The notes under the pieces are model-generated. The model had not been told where the DNA came from. It ran no database searches and saw nothing but the letters and a program-made list of their open reading frames with translations. Shown here one piece after another: positions 1-8,841 of a stretch of DNA of 64,000 bases; positions within the stretch are counted from its first letter, which is position 1, and each line of letters opens with the position of its first letter. The stretch comes from Nonomuraea gerenzanensis (GTDB lineage Bacteria; Actinomycetota; Actinomycetes; Streptosporangiales; Streptosporangiaceae). Where the stretch lies: NCBI RefSeq assembly GCF_020215645.1, contig NZ_CP084058.1, forward strand, positions 4,526,001-4,590,000. The letters run 5' to 3'. Made by a program: the position numbers and the translations under genes.

Positions 1-3000
1 CCGCCGCACCTCCGCGCCGTCCACCCGCAGCACGGCCTCGTACGAGCCCGCCCGCTCACCCACGTTCGTCACCAGCGCCCGCACCCGCACGGCCCGCGAC
101 CCGGAGATCTCCAGGCCGCTCACCGTGAACAGCGCCTCCGGCCCGGCCACCAGATCGTGCACGAACACGTCGTCACGCCGGTTGGTGTCGCCCTCGGCCA
201 GGTTCGCCGAGCCGCTCTCGAAGGCCACGTACCGGCCGTCCGCGCTGATCGACGGCAGGTGGGCGGAGCCGTCGCCCTCCCCTCCGTCGGGGGCGGTGGA
301 CAGGCGGGTGGTGGTGCCCGCCGCGACGTCGCGGACGAACACGTCGTTGCGCCCGCCCGTGTCCCCGGCGACCAGCTCACTGGAGTCGCTGTAGAAGGCG
401 ACCTCGCCGCCGTCCGCGGTGATCGAGGGCGCGAAGGACATGGCCCCCGCCGGCCTGCCGCCGGTGGTCACCGACACCAGCTCGGACTTGCCGGTGCCGA
501 GCACCTGGACGTAGAGCTCGCCGAGGCCGGCGCCGTTGGTGAAGGCCACGGCGTTGCCGCCGGCGCTGATGACCGGCCCGGTGGTCTCCTGGTCCGGGTA
601 GGGCACCGCGAGCCGCGTCAGCGTCCCCGCCTGCCGGTCCAGCACGTACGCGTCGATCAGCCCGTTCGTGTCACCGGGGGTCAGCGCGTCGGCGTTGCTC
701 TGGAAGGCCACGTACCGGCCGTCGGCGCTGATCGTCGGCTCCCGCGAGCTGCCGGCCGCCTGCGTGCCGTCCTGGGCGACCGACAGGCGCCGGGTCGTGC
801 CCTCCTGGCGGTCGCGCAGGAAGACGTCCGTCCGCCCGTTCGTGTCGCCCGGTACGAGGTTGGCCGCGTCGCTGTCGAAGACCGCGAACCGGCCGTCCGC
901 GCTGAACCGGGGCGGCCCCGAGAGCCCGTCGGCCGGCGTGCCGTCGGCCGACACCGACAGCAGCTCGGTGGTGCCGGTCTGCCGGTCGTGCACGAACGCG
1001 TCGGCCAGGCCGTTGGTGTCGTTCGGTACGAGGTTGCCCGCCCCGCTGTTGAACCCGACGAACCGCCCGTCCGCGCTCACCGTGGGAGACAGCGAGAACG
1101 CGTCGGCCAGCCCGCCGCCGCTCGGCACCGACACCCGCGTGGTCTCGCGGGTGCGCCGGTCGGTGGCGAAGATGTCCAGCTCGCCGTTGGTGTCCTCGTC
1201 GTCGGCGAGGTTGGAGGCGAAGCTGGCGTACACCACCACGTTGCCGTCGCCGCTCAGCTCCGGCCACCACGCGTGGTGGTTGCCCTGCCGCCCGTCCGAG
1301 CCGAGCGACAGCCGCTCGGTGCGCGGGCGGCGCGGCAGCACGACGTCGGCGCTCGCCCTGCCCCGGCCGACGGTGACGGCCACGGGGGCCGAGCGGGAGA
1401 CGCCGGCGGCGTGCGCGGAGATCCGGTGCTCACCGATCGGCACGTCCTCGATCCTGTACCGGCCGCTCGCGTCGGTCGTGGCCGTCAGCACGTCGGGCAC
1501 GTCCAGCACGGTGACCGTGGCGCCCGGCACGCCGGTGCCCGTCGGCTCGTACGTCACCCGTCCCGAGATCGTGCTCCAGCGGGTGCGCTCCAGCTCCAGC
1601 CGCACGTCGGAGAGGCGGTCGGCCTTCACCGCGAACGGCTTCGAGGTCGTCCGGTAGCCGAACCTGGACAGCGTCAGCGTGTGCTCGCCGGCCGGGAGGC
1701 GCAGCTCGAAGCGGCCGTTCGCGTCGGTCTTCGTGCCGCGGCCGTCGGCCCTGGCGACCTGGACGCCGCCCAGCGGCCTGCGGGTGCGCCCGTCGGTGAC
1801 GACGCCGCGCACGCCGCTGGTCAGCGCGGCCTCGGCGACGGCGGCGTAGGCGTCGATGCGGCCCTGGCCGACGCGCGGGTTCGGGCGGGGGCCGTACCGG
1901 TCGTCGGAGACCGCGGTGCCGGCGAGGATCTCCTCGGCGGCGGCCACGGTCAGGCCGGGGCGGGCCTCCAGCATCAGCGCGACCGTGCCGGAGACGTGCG
2001 GGGTGGCCATCGAGGTGCCGTTCAGGCTGGCGTACTGGCCGCCGGGCATGGCCGACAGCACGTCCACGCCGGGGGCGGAGACGTCCGGCACGACGTAGGA
2101 GTCCGGCCACTCCGCCGGCGCGTCGAACCAGTCGCCGCGCTTGACCGTGCCGCCGCAGGAGAAGTCGGGCACGTCGTCGTTGACGTCGGTCGCGCCCACC
2201 GCCACGGCCTCGTACACGTTGCCGGGGCTGCCCGAGCCGCCTGGCGAGCACTCGTTGCCGATGGCGAAGGCGGGGAAGGCGCCGGCGCGGTAGATGTTCC
2301 TGGCCGGCTCGATCAGCTCGTCGGCGTACCCCTCGGCGCCCAGCGACATGCTGACGACGTCGGCGGGCTCGCCCGCCGGGGTGCCGTCCGCCCCGTAGGG
2401 CGCCAGCGCCCACTGCATGCCGGCGACGACCTGGGCGAGCGTGCCCCGGCCGCCGGGGATGACCAGCCCGGCCATCAGCTCCGCGCCCGGCGCGACGCCG
2501 ATCTGTGTGCCCGAGGCGTCGCCGCCCGCGATCGTGCCCGCCACGTGCGTGCCGTGGTAGGCGCTGTCGTGCGGCTCGCTGGCCACCGGCTTGCCCTCGG
2601 CGTCGAACTCGATCCAGCCGCCCGGCGCCTTCGGGTCGGCCGCGTCGGCGCTGACGAGCTTGCCCTTCAGGTCGGGGTGGGTGACGTCGATGCCGGTGTC
2701 GAGCACGGCCACGCGCACGCCCTCGCCGGTCAGCCCGCGCTCGCTGTGCACCCGGTCGGCGCCGATCTTGGCGACGCCCCAGGTCGTGGCGCCCGCGCTG
2801 AGCCGGGCCGGGGCCCTGCCCGGCTCGGGGGCGGTCAGGGTGAAGTTGGGGATGATGCGCTCGACCAGGTCCAGCTCGGCCAGGGCGCCGAGCGTGCCAG
2901 GCGTGGCCCGGACCAGGATCATGTTCTTCAGCCAGAAGGTGTTGACCACCTGGTCGCCGCGCGAGCGCACGAACGCGGCCACGGGGTCCTGCACGGGCTC

Positions 3001-3285
3001 CGCGCCGGCCGTCAGCGTCTTGCGGGCCTCGGCGCCGGAGGCGACGGGCGGCGGCTGCTGGACGGTGCGGAGCACGACGACCGCCTCCAGGCGGCCTCGT
3101 GCGGTCTTCAGCTGTTCGGCCAGCTTGGCGTCGATCTTGGATTCGCTCCCGGGCCCGGCGGTGACGGCTTGCGCCGCCGCCGGGCTCGCGACGATCGTCC
3201 CGAACGTCCCTGAGGTCATCAGTAGGGCTGGTAAGACGGCGGCGAGCAGGCGCCGCCCGGCGGAACGGCGGGAGGTCAGCGGCAT
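1..3285 (-). CDS. Secreted S8 subtilisin-like protease with PD40 beta-propeller tail (partial, C-terminus outside window)
   Basis: Secreted serine protease. 1095 codons are visible and the frame stays open to base 1, so the C-terminus is missing. A Sec-type signal peptide (about 1-38) is followed by an inhibitor-like propeptide and a subtilase domain. The catalytic triad reads as D196 (LDTGID), H244 (HGTHVAG) and S425 (GTSMATPH), with an oxyanion Asn in AIGNE. Two carboxypeptidase-regulatory-like domains follow (about 488-560 and 570-650). Then come about seven PD40/TolB-like propeller repeats of about 55 residues, with recurring SADGRYVAF and GDTNG.xDVFV motifs, and the start of a CARDB-like domain. 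The ATG at 3285 has a good AAGGAG ribosome site. The gene is divergent from a TrmB/LuxR regulator that may control it (inference). Substrate unknown. Confidence 0.93.
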   Translation of the reverse strand, partial: MPLTSRRSAGRRLLAAVLPALLMTSGTFGTIVASPAAAQAVTAGPGSESKIDAKLAEQLKTARGRLEAVVVLRTVQQPPPVASGAEARKTLTAGAEPVQDPVAAFVRSRGDQVVNTFWLKNMILVRATPGTLGALAELDLVERIIPNFTLTAPEPGRAPARLSAGATTWGVAKIGADRVHSERGLTGEGVRVAVLDTGIDVTHPDLKGKLVSADAADPKAPGGWIEFDAEGKPVASEPHDSAYHGTHVAGTIAGGDASGTQIGVAPGAELMAGLVIPGGRGTLAQVVAGMQWALAPYGADGTPAGEPADVVSMSLGAEGYADELIEPARNIYRAGAFPAFAIGNECSPGGSGSPGNVYEAVAVGATDVNDDVPDFSCGGTVKRGDWFDAPAEWPDSYVVPDVSAPGVDVLSAMPGGQYASLNGTSMATPHVSGTVALMLEARPGLTVAAAEEILAGTAVSDDRYGPRPNPRVGQGRIDAYAAVAEAALTSGVRGVVTDGRTRRPLGGVQVARADGRGTKTDANGRFELRLPAGEHTLTLSRFGYRTTSKPFAVKADRLSDVRLELERTRWSTISGRVTYEPTGTGVPGATVTVLDVPDVLTATTDASGRYRIEDVPIGEHRISAHAAGVSRSAPVAVTVGRGRASADVVLPRRPRTERLSLGSDGRQGNHHAWWPELSGDGNVVVYASFASNLADDEDTNGELDIFATDRRTRETTRVSVPSGGGLADAFSLSPTVSADGRFVGFNSGAGNLVPNDTNGLADAFVHDRQTGTTELLSVSADGTPADGLSGPPRFSADGRFAVFDSDAANLVPGDTNGRTDVFLRDRQEGTTRRLSVAQDGTQAAGSSREPTISADGRYVAFQSNADALTPGDTNGLIDAYVLDRQAGTLTRLAVPYPDQETTGPVISAGGNAVAFTNGAGLGELYVQVLGTGKSELVSVTTGGRPAGAMSFAPSITADGGEVAFYSDSSELVAGDTGGRNDVFVRDVAAGTTTRLSTAPDGGEGDGSAHLPSISADGRYVAFESGSANLAEGDTNRRDDVFVHDLVAGPEALFTVSGLEISGSRAVRVRALVTNVGERAGSYEAVLRVDGAEVRR

Positions 3286-3421
3286 GGGGCTCCTTCACAT
3301 CTGTGGCCGCTGGGGCCGATGGTGCACCGAGAACGCTGACATCCTCCGACGTTTCCTGACAAGATCCGTTGATGACGAGTTTCTGTCATGTGACGTGAAT
3401 CCGACACCCGGGAGGCGGGCG

Positions 3422-4390
3422 ATGCTGGAGGCCATCGGACTCGGCCGGCAGGACGAGGAGGTCTACGACGCGCTCGTCCGCCGCACCCAGGCGACGGCCG
3501 CGGAGATCGTCGCCGACTGCCACCTGCCGCCCCCGGCCGCCCGGCGCGCCCTGCAGTCGCTGGTCGGGCTGGGCCTGGCCACCCGCTCGACGGGCCGGCC
3601 CGTCCGCTACGTCGCCGTCCCGCCGGACAGCGGCCTGGAGGCCATCCTGCGCGAGCGCGAGCGGGAACTGGGCGACGTGCGCACGCACATCCGCGCGCTC
3701 ATGGACGTCTACCGCGCGGGCACCCGCTTCGCCCACCCCGGCGAGCTGATCGAGGTGGTCTCGGGGCGCGAGGAGGTCAACCACCGGTGGGTGCGGATGC
3801 AGCAGGACACGCGGGTGCAGATGCGCGGCTTCGACCGCCCGCCGTACGCCGCGCCGCAGGAGCACACCGAGCCGAACCCGGTCGAGCTTCAGCTGCTCCG
3901 GCAGGGCGTGAAATATCGGGTCATCTACGACGTCAGCGTGCTGGAGCTGCCCGGCTGGCTGGACGACGTCACCGCCGGCCTGCAACACGGGGAGCAGGCC
4001 AGGATCGCCGCCGTGCCGATGAAGCTGGGCATCTCCGACGACCGGCTGGCGATCATCCCGCTGCTGCGGGCCGGTGACAGCGTGGTGTCGGCGTCGTACC
4101 TGATCCACCCCTCACCGCTGCTCGACGCGCTGGTGGCGCTGTTCGAGGCGCTGTGGGAGCGCAGCCGGCCGGTGCGGCTGACCGGAGGGGAGCCCGAGCG
4201 CGACCTGTCGCAGGAGGAGGAGCGGCTGCTGACGCTGCTCGCGGCGGGGGCGACCGACAAGGCCGCCAGCCGGGCGCTGGGGTGGAGCGAGCGGACCGTG
4301 CAGCGGCATCTGGGCAAGCTGATGCGGCGGCTGGGGGCGCAGACGCGGTTCCAGGTCGCGATGGAGGCGACCCGGCGCGGCTGGATCTGA
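3422..4390 (+). CDS. TrmB-type regulator with C-terminal LuxR helix-turn-helix
   Basis: Probable one-component transcription regulator of 322 aa. The N-terminus (about 1-75) is a TrmB-like winged helix (GLGRQDEEVYDALVRR). The middle part (about 100-235) resembles the phospholipase-D-like effector region of such proteins. The C-terminus (about 260-322) is a LuxR-type helix-turn-helix (AASRALGWSERTVQRHLGKL). The ATG at 3422 follows GGAGG at 3411-3415, which decides the start over upstream alternatives in the same frame. It is divergent from the secreted subtilase over a 136-bp spacer, so control of that protease or of itself is plausible. The ligand is not visible. Confidence 0.85.
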   Translation: MLEAIGLGRQDEEVYDALVRRTQATAAEIVADCHLPPPAARRALQSLVGLGLATRSTGRPVRYVAVPPDSGLEAILRERERELGDVRTHIRALMDVYRAGTRFAHPGELIEVVSGREEVNHRWVRMQQDTRVQMRGFDRPPYAAPQEHTEPNPVELQLLRQGVKYRVIYDVSVLELPGWLDDVTAGLQHGEQARIAAVPMKLGISDDRLAIIPLLRAGDSVVSASYLIHPSPLLDALVALFEALWERSRPVRLTGGEPERDLSQEEERLLTLLAAGATDKAASRALGWSERTVQRHLGKLMRRLGAQTRFQVAMEATRRGWI

Positions 4391-4462
4391 GGCGGCTACC
4401 TGGCGCGGCTGGCTATGAGGCGCGTGCGCCGGCCGATCGCCGGGGTGATGGACAGCGGCGGG

Positions 4463-6160
4463 TCAGGGGCCGGCGCAGGCGTAGCCGGACGGGAGCTGGG
4501 TGTTGCCGCTCGGCCGGGTGGCCTGGAAACCGAACGTGGTGCTCTGGCCCGCGGTCAGCGTGCCGTTGTGCGCCGCGTTCCTGGCCGTGACGGTCTGGCC
4601 GGAGACGGTCAGCGCCGCGTTCCACGAGCCGGTGACCGCGTGCCCGGCGGGCAGCGTGAACGTCACCGTCCAGCCGTTCCTGGCCGAGGTGCCCGTGTTG
4701 GTGACGGTGACCGGCTGGATCACGTAGCCGGTGCCCCACTGCGTCTGCGTGGTCGCCGTGGCCGTGCAGCCGCCCGGCGTGCCGCCGGTCGTGGTGGTGA
4801 CCGTGACCGTGCCGGACACGGGGGAGAGGTTGCCGGCCGCGTCGCGGGCGCGCACCTGGTAGCGGTAGGTGGTGGCCGCCGTCAGGCCCGTGTCGGTGAA
4901 CGTGGTGGCCGCCGACGTGCCCGCCTGCGTGAAGGAGCCGCCGGACGCGCCCGGCGCGCGCAGGATGTCGTAGCCGGTGACGCCCACGTTGTCGGTCGAG
5001 GCGGCCCAGGTCAGGGTGGTCGAGGTGGCGGTCGTGCCGGAGGCGGCCGGCAGGCCGGGCGCGGTCGGCGGGGCGGTGTCGGTGCCGGTGGAGGACGGCG
5101 GGACGCGGATGATGCGGTCGTCCTGCGCCACCGGGGTGCCGCGGCCGTCGCGGTTGCTGGTGCCGATCCAGAGCCAGCCGTCGGGGCCGGCCGCCACCGC
5201 GCGCAGCCGCCCGTACGTCCCCTGCAGCTCGGCCACCGGCGTGCCCGCACCGCCGCTCGCCGTCAGCGGCACCGCCCACAGCCGCTGCCCGCGCAGCGCC
5301 GCCGCGAACAGCGTGTTGTTCGCGTACGCCAGGCCGCTGGGCGAGGCCTCGGCCGTGGTCCAGGTGAGGATCGGGTTGCGGAAGGAGGGGTTGGAGCAGG
5401 TGCCCTCGCAGGTGGGCCAGCCGTAGTTGCCGCCCGCGACGATCTGGTTGACCTCGTCGAAGGTGTTCTGACCGAACTCGGTGGCGTACATCCTGCCCTG
5501 CCCGTCCCAGGCCAGGCCCTGCACGTTGCGGTGGCCGTAACTCCAGACCCGGGAGTTCGCGAACGGGTTGCCCGACGGGACGCCGCCCGTGGGCGTCATG
5601 CGCAGGATCTTGCCTGCGGGGCTGTCGAGGTTCTGGGCGTTGGCGGTGTTGCCGGCGTCGCCGGTGGCCACGTACAGCATGCCGTCAGGGCCGAACGCGA
5701 TCCTGCCGCCGTCGTGGACGGTCGCGCTCGGCACCCCTGAGAAGATCACCGTCTGCGTCTGCGGGGCGCTGAGCTGGAACCTCACCAGCCGGTTGTCGCC
5801 GCTCGTGCTGGTGAAGTACGCGTACACCCACCCGTCCTGCGCGTACGACGGAGAGACCGCCAGCCCCAGCAGCCCGCTCTCACCCGAGGCGCTGACCCCG
5901 CTCACCGTGGCCACCTGGACGGGCGCCTGGCCGGGGCGGACCTGCATGACCCGGCCGGTGTTGCGCTCCGAGGCCAGCGCGCTGCCGTCCGGCAGGAACG
6001 CCAGCGCCCACGGCACCTGCAGGCCCGTGACGGACACCTCCGCCCTGGCGAAGTCGAACCCGCCCACCACCTGGGCCCGCGCCGGGTGGACGCCGACGCC
6101 GAGGGCGAGCAGGATGGTGAGCAGGGTCAGGATCAGGGCCGGGACGACACGGGCGCGCAT
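4463..6160 (-). CDS. Secreted PQQ-dependent sugar dehydrogenase with FN3 and CBM2 domains
   Basis: 565-aa secreted oxidoreductase. Signal peptide about 1-30 (ends PARA). A six-bladed glucose/sorbosone dehydrogenase (GSDH) propeller covers about 40-345 (VPWALAFLPDGSALASERN, DGGRIAFGPDGMLYVATGD). One fibronectin type III domain follows (about 360-455). A CBM2 cellulose-binding module is at about 465-565, with Cys residues near both ends (GGC and YACAGP). Known family role: PQQ-dependent oxidation of soluble sugars at the cell surface. The CBM2 suggests it is anchored to cellulose, where it could pass electrons to other redox enzymes (inference). Own promoter at 6191-6219; start at 6160 with an AAGGAG site. 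Confidence 0.9.
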   Translation of the reverse strand: MRARVVPALILTLLTILLALGVGVHPARAQVVGGFDFARAEVSVTGLQVPWALAFLPDGSALASERNTGRVMQVRPGQAPVQVATVSGVSASGESGLLGLAVSPSYAQDGWVYAYFTSTSGDNRLVRFQLSAPQTQTVIFSGVPSATVHDGGRIAFGPDGMLYVATGDAGNTANAQNLDSPAGKILRMTPTGGVPSGNPFANSRVWSYGHRNVQGLAWDGQGRMYATEFGQNTFDEVNQIVAGGNYGWPTCEGTCSNPSFRNPILTWTTAEASPSGLAYANNTLFAAALRGQRLWAVPLTASGGAGTPVAELQGTYGRLRAVAAGPDGWLWIGTSNRDGRGTPVAQDDRIIRVPPSSTGTDTAPPTAPGLPAASGTTATSTTLTWAASTDNVGVTGYDILRAPGASGGSFTQAGTSAATTFTDTGLTAATTYRYQVRARDAAGNLSPVSGTVTVTTTTGGTPGGCTATATTQTQWGTGYVIQPVTVTNTGTSARNGWTVTFTLPAGHAVTGSWNAALTVSGQTVTARNAAHNGTLTAGQSTTFGFQATRPSGNTQLPSGYACAGP

Positions 6161-6484
6161 GACGGGCTCCTTGACCGGATCGGTACCAGCACCGTAAGAC
6201 GGTCATGCCACGATCACAACCGGCATGCGCACGGAGATCCGGCAAGCTGCGGCGAAGCGGTGAAACTTTCAATCACGCCCCCGCCCCGCCTCCGCCCCGG
6301 CCCGCCTCCGCGCACGGCCCGCCTCCGCACACGGCACGGGCCGCCTGGCGAGCAGCACGCCCGATGCACCCTTGCGCATGGCGCGGGCGGCTCGGCGAGC
6401 ATGGCGCGCCGCGGTCGCCCAGCGAGCCGGCGTCGCCGTCAGGTGCCGCGCAGGCCCGCCGTCAGGTGCCGCGCAGCCCCGCTG
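6161..6484. other. 324-bp gene-less stretch between the PIG-L and PQQ dehydrogenase genes
   Basis: Holds the promoter and leader of the PQQ dehydrogenase gene (6161-6219), then a GC-rich low-complexity part (6280-6420) with repeated CCCGCCTCCGC and GGCGAGCA motifs, then a 23-bp tandem repeat (6438-6506) that runs into the end of the PIG-L gene. No convincing coding frame. Confidence 0.6.
6191..6219 (-). promoter_or_regulatory. Sigma-70-like promoter of the PQQ dehydrogenase gene
   Basis: On the minus strand TTGTGA (6219-6214) and TACGGT (6196-6191) are separated by exactly 17 bp. They lie 30-60 bp ahead of the ATG at 6160, with a ribosome site (AAGGAG, 6172-6167) in between. Assigned by eye. 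Confidence 0.5.
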
Positions 6485-6506
6485 TCAGGTGTCGCGCAGC
6501 CCCGCG
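6438..6506. repeat. 23-bp tandem repeat (3 copies) spanning the PIG-L stop codon
   Basis: Three consecutive 23-bp units start at 6438, 6461 and 6484, differing at a few positions. The third unit is the last coding bases plus the stop codon (6485-6487) of the PIG-L deacetylase; the other two lie downstream of that gene. This looks like duplication of a gene 3' end. Confidence 0.85.
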
Positions 6507-7312
6507 AAGAGATCCTCCTCGTGCTTCGGCGCGTCCACCTTGCTCATCACCCGCTCGAACGCCTCATGCGAGAACGCCTGCTGCTGCGCCTCCTCCGGCA
6601 TGCGCAGCAGGAAGATGTTCTCCCCCTGGCTCTCGTGCGCCCGCAACGCCTTGAGCTTGCGCTCCACGTAGGCGGACACGTCCACGACGGAGGTCACCCG
6701 CTCGTCGGGGGTGCCGAAGTCGTCGGAGGGCGTGAAGTCACCGAGGTCGACGCCGTGCTCGCGCATCAGCTCGAACATCCGCTTGATCGCCGCCCGGGGG
6801 ATGGCCGTGTAGTAGAGCTTGTCGGGGATGCCGGTGCGCTCGGTGGCGGCGACCGTGACGCGGTGGGTCTGCACGTGGTCGGGGTGGCCGTAACCGCCGC
6901 CGCCCGTCTCGTCGTAGGTGATCACGACCTGCGGCCGGTAGTGCTCCATCAGTGCGGCCAGCCGGTCGGCCGCCGCCTCGACGGGCACGTTGGCGAACGC
7001 GTCGGGGTGGGCGTTGGTCTCCCAGCCGTCCATGCCGGAGTCGCGGTAGCCGAGCAGCTCCAGATGGTCGATGCCCAGGTGGGCGACCGACTCGCGCAGC
7101 TCGCCGAGCCGCCGCTGGGCCACCGCCTCGTCGTCGTGACCGGGCTCGCCGGGCTTGACGCCGCCCTCGCCGTCGCCCTGCTCGCCGTTGGTGCAGGTGA
7201 CCAGGACCGTGCGGATGCCCTCCTCGGTGTAGCGGGCGAGGAGGCCGCCGGTGCTGAGACATTCGTCGTCGGGGTGGGCGTGCACGACCATCAGGGTGAG
7301 TTGCCGATCCAT
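6485..7312 (-). CDS. PIG-L family deacetylase (mycothiol Mca/MshB-like)
   Basis: 275-aa zinc-dependent N-acyl-sugar deacetylase or amidase. The family signature VVHAHPDDE near residue 9 supplies metal ligands (H..DD) and HPDHVQTH near 145-150 supplies a further His. In actinobacteria this family includes MshB (mycothiol synthesis) and Mca (mycothiol S-conjugate amidase). The details here (TCTNGEQGDG) match neither strongly, so I give only the family. Start at 7312 lies 11 nt after the stop of the TPR gene, suggesting an operon; no clear ribosome site. Tandem repeats cover the 3' end. Confidence 0.85.
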   Translation of the reverse strand: MDRQLTLMVVHAHPDDECLSTGGLLARYTEEGIRTVLVTCTNGEQGDGEGGVKPGEPGHDDEAVAQRRLGELRESVAHLGIDHLELLGYRDSGMDGWETNAHPDAFANVPVEAAADRLAALMEHYRPQVVITYDETGGGGYGHPDHVQTHRVTVAATERTGIPDKLYYTAIPRAAIKRMFELMREHGVDLGDFTPSDDFGTPDERVTSVVDVSAYVERKLKALRAHESQGENIFLLRMPEEAQQQAFSHEAFERVMSKVDAPKHEEDLFAGLRDT

Positions 7313-7323
7313 GTGAGCAGAAA

Positions 7324-8733
7324 CTACCGGGCGGCTCCGACAATTCCGGAGCGGGCCAGCTCGCCCGCGCGGTCGCGGGCCACGGCCGCCGCCGCCCCGT
7401 CGCCCAGCGCCTCGGCCAGCGCCGCCTGCTTGAGCCAGTTGTACGGGCTGCACGGCCGTACGCCGATCCGCTCGCTCACCAGCACCCTGGCCAGCTCCCG
7501 CCGCCCGGCCCGCAGCGCGGCCTCCAGCAGCGTGCGCTGCACGGCGTCGCGCTGCGCGTGGCTGCCGCCGAACTCGTTGACCCGGTGCCTGATCGGATGC
7601 AGCAGCTCCACCACGCCGCCGTAGTCGCCCCGCCCGAACGCCACGATCGCCCGGCACACCGGCAGCCCCACCCTGAGCGTCATGTCGTGGTTGGTGATCC
7701 CGGGGTGCGGCTCGGCCACGTACGCCTCCCGTCCCGCGATGAGCTTCTCCGCCTCCCCGATCCGCCCCGCGCCGACGTAGGACATCACGGCGTGCATGTC
7801 GTTGAAGGCGTAGAACGGCTCCGCCACCCGCGCCGGCCACGCGTCGGCCAGCGCCCGCCAGCGTTCGTGCTGGTCGGAGCCCTCCAGGTGGAGCCGCCAC
7901 AGCAGCGCCGCCGCGTCGAGCAGCTCCATGCACGCCTGCCCGTCGGCCAGCACCGCGTCGTAGACGGCCAGCACGCGCCGCACGTCGCCGGTCTCCAGCG
8001 CGTACAGGCAGTAGTGCCACCAGTTGTGCACGTTGAAGAACGTCCCCGACGACCAGTCGGGCACCCGCGCGTCGAGGTAGCGCAGCCCGTCGCCGAAGCG
8101 GCCCTGCATCTCGTAGGTGTGCACGACCGCGTGGATGCCCCACACGTCGCGCGGGTTCAGCTCCACCGCCCGCAGCCCGACCTCCTCCGAACGGTCGTAG
8201 TGGCCCGCCTCCTCCAGACCGAAGGCGTACATGCCGAGCACGTGCCCGAGATGCGGGTCGTCCTCGCGCCAGGCGGTCAGCGCGCCGCCGATCCGGTCGC
8301 GCAGCATGCGCGCGTCGCCGGTGAAGAAGTCGATCTGGTGCCCGGCGGCCAGCGCCAGCGCGTCGCGCGGGTGCTCGGCCGTGATCTCGGCGAGCAGCGC
8401 CCCGCAGGTCAGGAAGTCGCCGCCGAGCAGCGCCCGCACGGCCGCGACGTGGGCCCGCTCGCGCGGGAGCAGCGCGCCCTGGTCGATCCTGCGCAGGAAC
8501 GCGCCGAACCGCGCCCGCGCCGTGCGCGCGTCCTCGACCTCCGTGGTCAGCAGGCCCAGGTACGCCGCCAGGACGTTGCCCATCGCGAAGTCGGGCGACT
8601 CGGCCAGCGCGGCGTTCGCCTCGGCGTCCACCTCGGCCCTGAAGTGCAGCAACTCGTCGATCGCGCGGTCGTAGTGCCGCACCGCCGCGGCACTCGCGCC
8701 CGTCATCGCGAGGCCGTGCTGATCGTGGCTCAC
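7324..8733 (-). CDS. TPR protein of the TTC38-like family
   Basis: About 469 aa, almost all alpha-helical tetratricopeptide-like repeats, resembling bacterial homologues of tetratricopeptide repeat protein 38 (HYDRAIDELLHF near the N-terminus; GIHAVVHTYEMQGR and NVHNWWHYCLYALETGD in the centre). No signal peptide or membrane segment, so cytoplasmic. Function unknown; TPR folds usually mediate protein contacts. I chose GTG 8733 (VSHDQHG); an ATG at 8706 is the alternative. The upstream continuation of the frame to 8856 is not protein-like. Transcribed toward the PIG-L gene 11 nt away. Confidence 0.78.
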   Translation of the reverse strand: MSHDQHGLAMTGASAAAVRHYDRAIDELLHFRAEVDAEANAALAESPDFAMGNVLAAYLGLLTTEVEDARTARARFGAFLRRIDQGALLPRERAHVAAVRALLGGDFLTCGALLAEITAEHPRDALALAAGHQIDFFTGDARMLRDRIGGALTAWREDDPHLGHVLGMYAFGLEEAGHYDRSEEVGLRAVELNPRDVWGIHAVVHTYEMQGRFGDGLRYLDARVPDWSSGTFFNVHNWWHYCLYALETGDVRRVLAVYDAVLADGQACMELLDAAALLWRLHLEGSDQHERWRALADAWPARVAEPFYAFNDMHAVMSYVGAGRIGEAEKLIAGREAYVAEPHPGITNHDMTLRVGLPVCRAIVAFGRGDYGGVVELLHPIRHRVNEFGGSHAQRDAVQRTLLEAALRAGRRELARVLVSERIGVRPCSPYNWLKQAALAEALGDGAAAAVARDRAGELARSGIVGAAR

Positions 8734-8841
8734 CGGACCACTGTAACCAGCCACGTCGTGCCTGGCAGACCTACGCCGATGCGTAGAGCCGGCGATCCCG
8801 GGCACTCGGGTGTCTCCGGAAAGATATTTTTGGAGGAAACG

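Noticed and set aside
157..3213. Open frame of about 1000 codons on the plus strand opposite the subtilase
   Set aside because: Composition is His/Arg/Gly-rich with no domain; it mirrors the G/C third positions of the real minus-strand gene, whose catalytic triad and signal peptide are clear.
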